From Porcincola intestinalis (GTDB taxonomy: Bacteria > Bacillota > Clostridia > Lachnospirales > Lachnospiraceae): a stretch of 64,000 nt of DNA. Both the position numbers and the translations under genes were made by a program. Positions within the stretch are counted from its first letter, which is position 1. The number at the start of each line of letters is the position of its first letter. The notes beneath the pieces are model-generated. The model was given only the letters and a program-made list of their open reading frames with translations, had not been told where the DNA came from and did not search any database. Shown piece by piece: positions 51,889-58,861 of the stretch. The DNA lies in assembly GCF_009696445.1 (NCBI RefSeq), contig NZ_VULZ01000015.1, forward strand, positions 26,053 through 90,052. The letters run 5' to 3'.

Positions 51889-53619
51889 TCATACATCGTT
51901 GTCTTTATTCAGCTCCGCCATAATCACCGGGACAACCTGCTTCTTGCGGGATACAATTCCCGGCATCTTCGCAATATGGTCCTCCACCGTTACCCCGAAG
52001 GCTGATTCCAAAAGCTCCTGAGCATGCTTCCCGTAGCAAATCATCGTCGTCGATTCATCAATGATGTTCGTCAGCATAAAGAACGCCAGCGACAGCCCGT
52101 GCTGCTCATAAGCCTTCTCGATGAACGGCTTGATACGGTCCCGGATGTCAGACAGCTCCTCCTCATCCATCGATGTGATCTGACCAATCCCGATCGTCTC
52201 CTCATTCACCTCAAATGTCTTGAAGTCTGTGTAGAAAATCTCCTCCGGCGTGCGGTTCTTCAGGTCCGATCCCGCTCTGAACATCTTCCGCGCGTATTCC
52301 TCCGGCTCAATCCCGGCGATCTTCGCCAGATGCTCCGCTGCCATCCTGTCCATCATCGTGCAGGTCGGCGACCGGAAGATCAGTGTATCGGACAGAATCG
52401 CGGAGGCAAGGAGTCCTGCGATCGTTTTCGGAATCTCCACATTGTTCTCGCGGTACATCTCATAGACAATCGTCGATGTCGACCCGACCGGCTGGTTCCG
52501 GAAGAAGACCGGATTGATGGTCTGGAGTGTTCCGATCTTGTGATGGTCGAGAATCTCTAATATCTCGGCATTCTCCACATTGTCGACCGCCTGGGACACC
52601 TCATTGTGGTCAACCAGAATCAGCGCCCTCTTTCGCGCATTCAGCAGGTTCCGTCTGGAAATGGTGCCGATGTACGCTCCCCTTTTGTCAAGAACCGGGA
52701 AATCGCGGTACCTCTTCTTCGACATGATCTCCTTGATCTGGTCGGTAAAGTCGCCCAGATGAAACGTAATCAGATTGTCCGACTTCATAAAGAAATCGAT
52801 TGGCATCGATTGGTTGATCAGCCTGGCTACCGTATACGTGTCTAGCGGAGTGACCAGGATCGTCGTTCCCTTCTCCTTCGCCATGTGCTGGATGGTCTTT
52901 GAGACCGGTGCACCGAGGCAGACAACAATGCAGCCTGCCCCTGCCAGAATCGACATCAGCTGTGACTCATACCGGTTTCCCAGGATAACCATGTCATGCG
53001 GGTTGATGTAGTTCTCCATAACATCCGGGTTTGCGGCAGCAATGACAACCTTTCCCTCCGTGAAGCTGGCCTCCGGATCTCCGACCACCATCTCCGCGTC
53101 CAGCGTCTCCATAATGTTTCGGTACGGCGTCCGCGCGACAGAGACAATCGCAGAATCATTTTCGTCCATGTAAGACTTCGCGATATCGTTGATCGTGATG
53201 AGTCCCTGCAAATGGCTCTCCGCATCCGTAATCGGCAGGGTGAAGACGTTCTGCGTGTTCATCAGGTTCCATGCATCCTTGACAGAAATCTTCGCATCGA
53301 CCCCCGGTGTCCGGCGGATCTCCAGATCCTTCACCCGCGTCCCGATATTCTCAATGAACAACGGTTGCGGAACATGAAAATAGTCCAGCACGAACTGTGT
53401 CTCAGCCGATACGGAGCCTGCCCTGCATGCCACATACTGGTATCTTCCATCCGGTTTTTCAAGCTGTTTCTTCAGATACGTATAGGAAATCGCCGCGCAG
53501 ATCGAATCCGTATCCGGATTCTTGTGCCCGATGACACACACGGTCCTTTTTTTCTGCTTCTGAGGCGCTCTCGTAATCTGCTCAAGCTCTTCTCTGATAT
53601 CTCCTGACTTCTGCGGCAT
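51889..53619 (-). CDS. Manganese-dependent inorganic pyrophosphatase with CBS and DRTGG domains
   Basis: A 576-residue family II (DHH) pyrophosphatase. The N-terminal DHH metal site GHKNPDTDS is followed by a regulatory insert with two CBS domains flanking a DRTGG domain (about 100-330), then LVDHNE and EILDHHKIG, and the C-terminal DHHA2 part. CBS-PPases are allosterically controlled by adenine nucleotides (ApnA activates, AMP/ADP inhibit in studied members). It removes PPi in the cytosol. The window also encodes an ion-pumping pyrophosphatase, so PPi is used in two ways. Confidence 0.93.
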   Translation of the reverse strand: MPQKSGDIREELEQITRAPQKQKKRTVCVIGHKNPDTDSICAAISYTYLKKQLEKPDGRYQYVACRAGSVSAETQFVLDYFHVPQPLFIENIGTRVKDLEIRRTPGVDAKISVKDAWNLMNTQNVFTLPITDAESHLQGLITINDIAKSYMDENDSAIVSVARTPYRNIMETLDAEMVVGDPEASFTEGKVVIAAANPDVMENYINPHDMVILGNRYESQLMSILAGAGCIVVCLGAPVSKTIQHMAKEKGTTILVTPLDTYTVARLINQSMPIDFFMKSDNLITFHLGDFTDQIKEIMSKKRYRDFPVLDKRGAYIGTISRRNLLNARKRALILVDHNEVSQAVDNVENAEILEILDHHKIGTLQTINPVFFRNQPVGSTSTIVYEMYRENNVEIPKTIAGLLASAILSDTLIFRSPTCTMMDRMAAEHLAKIAGIEPEEYARKMFRAGSDLKNRTPEEIFYTDFKTFEVNEETIGIGQITSMDEEELSDIRDRIKPFIEKAYEQHGLSLAFFMLTNIIDESTTMICYGKHAQELLESAFGVTVEDHIAKMPGIVSRKKQVVPVIMAELNKDNDV

Positions 53620-53769
53620 TGCGTCATCCCCCTGCCCGATCGGCTCTGTGATTCACTGTTTCTTTCCCTACTCTACACCAAAACCCGGCTATTCTGGGAT
53701 TCCTGTGCCCAGATTGCCTGGAAATCTGCTCAATTTAACATAAATATAATATATATGAAACATTATTGT

Positions 53770-53798
53770 AATATATATATGGTAACTTATTTATACAA
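53770..53798 (-). promoter_or_regulatory. Candidate promoter of the CBS-pyrophosphatase gene
   Basis: Minus-strand -35 TTGTAT (53793-53798) and -10 TATATT (53770-53775), 17-base spacer. The local AT-richness makes other choices possible. Confidence 0.5.
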
Positions 53799-53870
53799 GT
53801 AATTGAGATGAAAAGCTTCCAGTTCGACCCTAAATACACATTCCAAGCGAATGATATTTTTTCATAATAG

Positions 53871-53955
53871 CTCCGGAGGGATGGAAAGCGGAAACGCTGA
53901 AATTCCTCCGGGGCACTCCTCTTCAAAAACCGGCGTAAGCCGGTTCTTTTTTCTT
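53871..53955 (+). ncRNA. Candidate small structured RNA ending in a terminator
   Basis: An outer stem of seven pairs (53871-53877 with 53907-53913) leads to an internal loop, then GGAA/TTCC (53883-53886, 53903-53906), then AGCG-GAAA-CGCT (53887-53898) with a GAAA bulge on the 3' side. The loop is a GNRA tetraloop in the plus-strand reading. It is followed by a terminator hairpin with GTAA loop and a long T-rich tract. No plus-strand gene follows for over 700 bases, so this would be a free RNA. No convincing promoter was found (CATAAT at 53863-53868 is weak). I cannot assign it to a known class. Confidence 0.35.
53925..53952. terminator. Bidirectional terminator, cobO side and RNA candidate side
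   Basis: Seven-base perfect arms AACCGGC and GCCGGTT with a 4-base loop. Plus strand is followed by CTTTTTTCTTC; minus strand by TTTTTGAAG. It can end the cobO transcript and a plus-strand RNA. Confidence 0.82.
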
Positions 53956-53990
53956 CTCTTCTGTTCTTTTCGGCTCTGGCCACCCTCTGC

Positions 53991-54524
53991 TTAATACTCA
54001 ATTCCCTTCCGTGCGCAAAGTCCCCGGTCGTATGGATGACGGATCTTCTGCATCTTTGTGACATAATCCGCCCGCCTCAGCAATTCCTCATCCGGATCCT
54101 GCCCTGTCATCACAACCTCCAGTTCCTCCGGTTTTTTGTCCAGGCAGTCCAGAAGCAGCTTCTCCTGCAGAAGCCCTTCCCGGACGGTATAGACCACCTC
54201 GTCCAGAAACAGAAGATCATAGGAAGTTCCCGCCATCGTGAACACTTCCTGAAGCTTTTTCCCATAGTACGCTCTTCGCTGCGCCTTCTCCTCCTCCGTC
54301 ATCTGGAAGCTGAATTTTTCCTCCTGAAAGCCATCGAGGAGCGTAATGCCCGGAATTGTCTTCAGAATCTGCCGCTCACTTGAGGCGTTATCCTTCATAA
54401 ACTGGTAGATGAGCACGCGCCGCCCGGCCCCTGCCGCCCGCAGGCACAGGCCCATTCCGCAGGTTGTCTTTCCCTTTCCACCCCCACAGTAAATGTGAAC
54501 CGCACCGAACCTCTCTTCTTTCAT
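53991..54524 (-). CDS. cobO: Cob(I)yrinic acid a,c-diamide adenosyltransferase
   Basis: A 177-residue CobA/CobO-type ATP:corrinoid adenosyltransferase. The P-loop GGGKGKTT is at 14-21, followed by LRAAGAGRRVLIYQFMK and the LLFLDEVVYTV and VVMTGQDPDEEL segments. It adds the 5'-deoxyadenosyl group to cobalamin or its precursors. No other cobalamin genes or B12 riboswitch are visible in the window, so it may serve salvage of scavenged corrinoids. Confidence 0.93.
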   Translation of the reverse strand: MKEERFGAVHIYCGGGKGKTTCGMGLCLRAAGAGRRVLIYQFMKDNASSERQILKTIPGITLLDGFQEEKFSFQMTEEEKAQRRAYYGKKLQEVFTMAGTSYDLLFLDEVVYTVREGLLQEKLLLDCLDKKPEELEVVMTGQDPDEELLRRADYVTKMQKIRHPYDRGLCARKGIEY

Positions 54525-54691
54525 TCTCCTGCCTCCTGTCTTCTATGGTTTCATTTCGTCTTCATTATACCGTATGAATCCATATCCCATGAAGCCCCTC
54601 CGCTGCATGCCTGAGTATGTGCTGAATTGCATCCGGTTTTCTCCCGTGCTATGATGATGCAGATATTTTACGCCGTAAAGAGAGGTCTTGA

Positions 54692-56134
54692 ATGAAACGG
54701 AAGTCGTACATAAGTCTCAGCCTGCTGCTGGCACTTGCAGCCGCGCAGACGCCGGCTGCAGCAACCAGAGCTGATCATCTGAACACAGTCGCGTCAGGCA
54801 TCCTGAGGTACTCTGCCTCAGGCCATGATACATCCGATCAAACCAGCGTATCGGCTCAGACTGATGCATCCGATCACACCAGCGCACAGGCTCAAACTGA
54901 TGCACACAATCATACCAGCGCACAGGCTCAAACTGATGCACACAATCATACCAGCGCACAGACTCAGTCTGGCGCATCTGCCCGGCCTGCATCCGCTTCT
55001 GTTTCGTCCGCATCAGACATAGAAAAGCTGGTGAATCCCCTTGCAGGTGGTCTGAAGGACTCTGATGGATATGCCGGTACAGAAGTCCCGACCTTGTCAG
55101 GCCTCAGCCAGCCGAAAGAAACAGAGGCAGGGCCTGAGAAAAACGGGAAGTCCGCTTCCGGTAAAGACACCGCCGAGACGGATGATACGCCTGCCGCAGA
55201 AGCCTCCACAGAGACTGAAGCGCCTTCCATGCCGGTTCCCCAGGACAATGGCGTAATCGGCGAGGATGCTGAGACTGAATCCGATGTCTCCCAAACGGTA
55301 AATGGCTTCTTCCAGTCTCCCGACATCAACGGCTATAATGCCGCCCGCGTCTCGCTCTACGATTATCGTATGCTGCGGGACTATCCGCTGCCTTCTCTTC
55401 CCCGGGATCTGCACACCCTTTATGATCAGATCAAAGCTGCAGTCGCCGGTTATTCCGGTACCTGGTCGGTCTATGTAGAGGATCTTTCAACCAGGCAGGC
55501 ACTGATCGTCGGTGATCAGCCGATGAAGTCCGCTTCTGTCATGAAGCTCTTCGTCATGGCAACGGTCTATGAGCAGATCGACAGCGGTAAAATAGATCGC
55601 ACCGAAGAGGTTGTCTCGCTTCTTCACGATATGATTTCAAATTCCTCCAACGAAGCCGCCAACCGGCTTCTCCTGCTCCTCGGAAATGGCGATTACGCAA
55701 AAGGGATTCGTGCGGTAAACAGGTACATTTCCTCGCACGGCTACAGCAAGGATACCCGTGAGTACAATGGGTTTGAGGACGATGCGGCTGTCGTAGACGG
55801 CAGCCATTTCAATCAGATCAATGCCAAGGACATCGGACTTCTCCTTGAACATGTTTACAGCCGGTCGTTCATATCCCGGAATGTATGCAATGAAATCGAA
55901 GACATGATGCTGAACCAGGCAACCCGCTACAAAATTCCGCGTGGGCTGCCGGACGATGTCGAGGTCGCCAACAAAACCGGTGAGATGGATACCGTCGAGA
56001 ATGATGCCGCCCTTGTCTTCGGCGGACGCACAGATTTTATTCTTGTCGTTCTCTCGGAGGACTGGGACAGCAAGAACACTGCCCAGGAGGAGATTCAGGA
56101 TCTGGCGGGCATGGTCTACAATTACCTGAACTGA
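54692..56134 (+). CDS. Secreted class A beta-lactamase-fold serine hydrolase with repeat-rich linker
   Basis: A 480-residue secreted protein. A signal peptide (MKRKSYISLS start, Ala-rich end) is followed by about 180 residues of low-complexity linker with 36-base tandem repeats and Thr/Ser/Glu/Pro-rich sequence. The C-terminal domain (about 240-480) has the class A hallmarks: SVMK (282-285, SxxK), an SSN triad near 317-319 and NKTGE (KTG at 428-430). Whether it degrades beta-lactams or acts on the cell wall is not decided by the motifs; an E166-type omega loop is not obvious. The linker suggests wall-spanning display. Confidence 0.82.
   Translation: MKRKSYISLSLLLALAAAQTPAAATRADHLNTVASGILRYSASGHDTSDQTSVSAQTDASDHTSAQAQTDAHNHTSAQAQTDAHNHTSAQTQSGASARPASASVSSASDIEKLVNPLAGGLKDSDGYAGTEVPTLSGLSQPKETEAGPEKNGKSASGKDTAETDDTPAAEASTETEAPSMPVPQDNGVIGEDAETESDVSQTVNGFFQSPDINGYNAARVSLYDYRMLRDYPLPSLPRDLHTLYDQIKAAVAGYSGTWSVYVEDLSTRQALIVGDQPMKSASVMKLFVMATVYEQIDSGKIDRTEEVVSLLHDMISNSSNEAANRLLLLLGNGDYAKGIRAVNRYISSHGYSKDTREYNGFEDDAAVVDGSHFNQINAKDIGLLLEHVYSRSFISRNVCNEIEDMMLNQATRYKIPRGLPDDVEVANKTGEMDTVENDAALVFGGRTDFILVVLSEDWDSKNTAQEEIQDLAGMVYNYLN
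54851..54958 (+). repeat. 36-base tandem repeats in the linker of the beta-lactamase-like gene
   Basis: Three consecutive 36-base units: 54851-54886 (degenerate), 54887-54922 and 54923-54958. The last two are identical. A partial unit follows. They encode a 12-residue motif containing AQTDAHNHTS. Identical copies indicate recent duplication and possible length variation between strains. Confidence 0.92.
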
Positions 56135-56242
56135 GCAGCCGCTCGGCACACAACCCGGATAAATTCCCGGCAAAGCAGACCGTACCACGTCCTGCGAAAG
56201 CCGAACACAGAATCAGGATCAGTTCCAGAAAGGAGCATCTTT

Positions 56243-56509
56243 ATGAGAATCTGGGCGAAGGAATGGCAGAACAGCCATCTGCTTCGGGATCTGACCATAG
56301 AGGATACAAGTGACGAAACACGCACGCACAAGGTCTTCCACGCCATCGATGAGATCTGCGAGAAGTTCGACCTCCAGCACCCGATCTGGCTCGACTCCAC
56401 GATCCGCGATTTCCAGCGGCATGCAAGATGCCGGTTTGGCAAGGATGCCTTTACCGAGGAAGTCCCCTTCGACTACCTGGAGATCCAGGTGCTGGAGGAG
56501 GATCACTAA
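56243..56509 (+). CDS. Small hypothetical protein, 88 residues
   Basis: A short acidic/aromatic soluble protein with AAAGGAG 7 bases before the ATG. Segments WAKEWQNSHLLRD, FHAIDEICEKFDLQHPIWL and EVPFDYLEIQVLEE look like a folded single domain rather than a chance frame. It resembles small conserved proteins of Lachnospiraceae from memory, not from a search. There is no signal peptide. It follows the beta-lactamase-like gene by about 110 bases and may be co-transcribed. Function unknown. Confidence 0.65.
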   Translation: MRIWAKEWQNSHLLRDLTIEDTSDETRTHKVFHAIDEICEKFDLQHPIWLDSTIRDFQRHARCRFGKDAFTEEVPFDYLEIQVLEEDH

Positions 56510-56565
56510 GGCGATGCACTGAACAGTTCTCTATCATGTCAGCAGACTGATTTCAACGCCTCCAC

Positions 56566-56600
56566 AAAAAGCGCCGCCGCAAACTCCGCAGTGGCGCTTT
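56566..56600 (-). terminator. Terminator of mtnN
   Basis: Core arms AAAGCGCC and GGCGCTTT with an inner GC-rich extension, followed on the minus strand by TTTTT. It lies about 85 bases past the mtnN stop codon. Confidence 0.8.
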
Positions 56601-56685
56601 CGCCGTTCCATGTTCTCTTCATGTCCATCTGCAAGGCACATTTCTCCAGCTGCATGTGCTTTTCCTGCAGAAATCGTTCCTTCGC

Positions 56686-57390
56686 TTACTGTGCGAGATC
56701 ACTCATCAGCGCTTCTACAAGCCTGACACTGTGCTCCGCGGCCTTCTTCTCGAAGGTCGCGTAATCGACATAGGCGGAGTTATCCGCTTTGTCCGAGATC
56801 GCCCGGACGATGATGAACGGAACACCATTCAGGTACGCCGTCTGTGCGATACCGGCTCCCTCCATCTCGGTGCACCAGCCGTGGAAGGCTTTGATGATCT
56901 GATCCTTCTGCTCCTGGCTTGAGACAAACTGGTCGCCGCTGCAGATTCTGCCGCGCCACACCGTGATATCCGGGTTCACGCGATTGCAGGCTGCTTTCGC
57001 CTTCTCCGCGAACGCCTCGTCTGCCGGAAATGAAAAAACCTTCATCTGCGGAATCTGCCCAAGTGCGTACCCGAACTCCACGGCATTGACATCATGGTGA
57101 ACGACGTCAGTCGAGATGACGATGTCGCCGATGTTAATCTCAGCATTCAGAGATCCTCCCACGCCTGTGTTTATGATTCCGTCCACACCAAAATCATCGA
57201 TCAGAATCTGAGTGCAGACAGCCGCGTTGACCTTGCAGATCCCGGAACGGACAACCACAACCGGCATCCCGTTCAGAACGCCCTCGTGAAACTCCATCCC
57301 GGCCTTCTTCACAACCCGGCCGACTTCCATGTCCTTCTTCAGTGTCTCGACCTCGACTTCCATCGCGCCGATGATGCCAATCTTCTTCAC
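56686..57390 (-). CDS. mtnN: 5'-methylthioadenosine/S-adenosylhomocysteine nucleosidase
   Basis: A 234-residue MTA/SAH nucleosidase that cleaves adenine from methylthioadenosine and S-adenosylhomocysteine, recycling the products of SAM-dependent reactions. Signatures are IGIIGAMEVEVE at the N-terminus, NTGVGGSL, CTEMEGAGIAQTAY and ISDKADNS. The start codon is GTG (57390), preceded by GGGAG about 8 bases upstream. It lies downstream of deoD on the same strand, but a repeat-filled gap of about 290 bases separates them. Confidence 0.94.
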   Translation of the reverse strand: MKKIGIIGAMEVEVETLKKDMEVGRVVKKAGMEFHEGVLNGMPVVVVRSGICKVNAAVCTQILIDDFGVDGIINTGVGGSLNAEINIGDIVISTDVVHHDVNAVEFGYALGQIPQMKVFSFPADEAFAEKAKAACNRVNPDITVWRGRICSGDQFVSSQEQKDQIIKAFHGWCTEMEGAGIAQTAYLNGVPFIIVRAISDKADNSAYVDYATFEKKAAEHSVRLVEALMSDLAQ

Positions 57391-57683
57391 TTGCTCTCTC
57401 CCTTGCCTGCTTTTTATTGCCTGCTTTTTATTGCCTGCTTTTTATTTCCTGCTCTTCTTGCCAGCGTGCAGCTTCGTTTTCCTGCCCGCCCCTCCTTGTT
57501 TCCTGCGTGCTTCCGTTCTGTTCTCTCTGCAGCTTTGCCAGCGCAGATTGCCCGCTCACCCTTGCTATTTCCTGCGTGCCTCCGCTCTGTTCACTCTGCC
57601 TGCTGTGCTCTGTTTTCCGCACGCTTCTGCTCTGTTCTCTCTGTCCGCCGCGCTCTCTGTTTCCTGCGGGCCGACCTGCTTGC
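57391..57683. repeat. Repeat-filled intergenic spacer between deoD and mtnN
   Basis: Three exact 14-base units TTGCCTGCTTTTTA occupy 57403-57444, with a degraded fourth after them. Further right, three imperfect units of about 32 bases (starting near 57499, 57568 and 57614, TTTCCTGCGTGC..CTGTTCTCTCTG type) follow. The minus-strand reading is Gln/Glu/Arg-rich for 64 codons from a GTG without a good ribosome binding site, so I treat it as non-coding repeats. Confidence 0.8.
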
Positions 57684-58427
57684 TTACTCGGATACCTCTG
57701 TGCGGACAGCTGTCTTCAGCGCGATCTCCATCATCTCATGGAAGGAATCGCGGATCTCCTCCGGGCTGAGATGCTCGCCGGAGAAAACATGATCGGATAT
57801 GGACAGGACGCTCAGTGCCTTCTTATGATCTGCCATCGCGGTCAGATAAAGCCCCGCCGTCTCCATTTCAACCGCCATCAGTCCGACTGCCTTCGCTTTC
57901 TCGTTGACCTTCATGGCTGCGTTCGGATAGTAGAAGAAATCACTCGTGTAGACCGAGCCGACGGATGTGCGGACGCCCATCTCCTCCGCCATATCCCAGG
58001 CTGTCTTCAGCATGCCCCAGTCAGCGGTCGGTGCCACATACCCCGGCAGATCGATGGCATCGGAGTAAGCCGAGTTTGTCGTCGCACTCATCGCCAGCAG
58101 CACGTCGCGGCACTTCACAGAGTCGGCAATTCCGCCTGCGGATCCAATCCGTATGATCGCCTCAACCCCATAGAAGGAGAAAAGCTCATGCGCATACAGC
58201 GTCAGGGACGGAATGCCCATGCCGGAGCCCATGACAGAAACCTCTTTTCCCTCAAACAAGCCGGTGTATCCCAGCATTCCACGGACATCATTGAACAGTA
58301 CCGGATTCTCCAGATAATGCTCAGCGACATACTTCGCGCGGAGCGGATCACCCGGCATCAGCACAACCTTTGCTACATGCGTGCCATCCTTTACATCGAT
58401 ACACGCAGAAGGAGAAATCTTTCCCAT
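57684..58427 (-). CDS. deoD: Purine-nucleoside phosphorylase, DeoD type
   Basis: A 247-residue hexameric (PNP/UDP family) phosphorylase that releases purine bases with phosphate. Signatures are VVLMPGDPLRAKYVAE, the SGMGIPSLTLYAHEL segment, IRIGSAGGI, VEMETAGLYLTA and the Asp in SISDHVFSGE. Length is normal. It has its own strong promoter. With mtnN downstream it supports purine salvage. Confidence 0.95.
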   Translation of the reverse strand: MGKISPSACIDVKDGTHVAKVVLMPGDPLRAKYVAEHYLENPVLFNDVRGMLGYTGLFEGKEVSVMGSGMGIPSLTLYAHELFSFYGVEAIIRIGSAGGIADSVKCRDVLLAMSATTNSAYSDAIDLPGYVAPTADWGMLKTAWDMAEEMGVRTSVGSVYTSDFFYYPNAAMKVNEKAKAVGLMAVEMETAGLYLTAMADHKKALSVLSISDHVFSGEHLSPEEIRDSFHEMMEIALKTAVRTEVSE

Positions 58428-58478
58428 ACGATACCTGCCTTTCCATGCAACAGTCCATCAAGATTCGCTATGGCCTTC

Positions 58479-58507
58479 ATTATAACGGCGGGAAGAGGCA
58501 AATACAA
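58479..58507 (-). promoter_or_regulatory. deoD promoter
   Basis: Minus-strand -35 TTGTAT (58502-58507) and -10 TATAAT (58479-58484), 17-base spacer. Confidence 0.75.
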
Positions 58508-58527
58508 GGCAGCGCGATTCCTCCCGA

Positions 58528-58555
58528 TTGACATTTCCCGGCATAATCGTACAAT
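58528..58555 (+). promoter_or_regulatory. Promoter of the TSCPD gene
   Basis: Plus-strand -35 TTGACA (58528-58533) and -10 TACAAT (58550-58555), 16-base spacer. The leader contains a small hairpin CTGCCGGC-AAAA-GCCGACAG around 58562-58582. Confidence 0.75.
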
Positions 58556-58608
58556 AAAATAGCTGCCGGCAAAAGCCGACAGCAACTATGATCCGGAGGA
58601 ATCACAAC

Positions 58609-58854
58609 ATGGACTATAAGACACGCGGAACCTGTTCCACCATGATTCACTTTGACCTGGACGAGAACAAGTGCGTTCACAACCTTTCTTTCGAGGGCGG
58701 CTGCAACGGCAACCTGGGCGGCATCAGCAAGCTTGTCGAAGGTATGCCTGCGCAGAAAGTCATTGATACCCTCGAGGGGACAAGATGCGGTTTCAAGAAG
58801 ACATCCTGCCCGGACCAGCTGGCGAAGGCATTGAAAGCAGCGCTTGAATCCTGA
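58609..58854 (+). CDS. TSCPD domain protein (TIGR03905 type)
   Basis: An 81-residue protein consisting of one TSCPD domain: TRGTCSTMIHFDLDENK, GGCNGNLGGISKLVEGM and the terminal TSCPDQLAKAL that names the family. The same domain is found at the C-terminus of class II ribonucleotide reductases, where its Cys bind metal. Free-standing copies have no known function. CGGAGG lies 9 bases before the ATG at 58609; an ATG seven codons upstream is less well placed. Confidence 0.92.
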   Translation: MDYKTRGTCSTMIHFDLDENKCVHNLSFEGGCNGNLGGISKLVEGMPAQKVIDTLEGTRCGFKKTSCPDQLAKALKAALES

Positions 58855-58861
58855 TCAAGGC

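Larger units (their letters stand above)
53620..53990. other. 371-base gap with pyrophosphatase promoter and an RNA candidate
   Basis: An AT-rich centre (about 53735-53800) carries the minus-strand promoter of the pyrophosphatase gene. The right part carries a compact hairpin and a terminator, described separately. No coding frame looks real. Confidence 0.6.

Noticed and set aside
53871..53913. Hammerhead ribozyme reading of the hairpin with GAAA segments
   Set aside because: GAAA is present, but the CUGAUGA core and the cleavage-site arrangement are missing.
53735..54064. A 109-codon minus-strand frame reading through the RNA candidate and terminator
   Set aside because: It starts inside cobO in another frame, runs through the terminator hairpin and the AT-rich promoter, and has no protein-like core.
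53620..54600. Cobalamin riboswitch near cobO
   Set aside because: None of the conserved B12-box elements was found on either strand in this interval.
57428..57622. A 64-codon Gln/Glu/Arg-rich minus-strand frame in the deoD-mtnN spacer
   Set aside because: It starts at GTG without a ribosome binding site and its sequence follows from the DNA repeats. I kept the region as repeats only.
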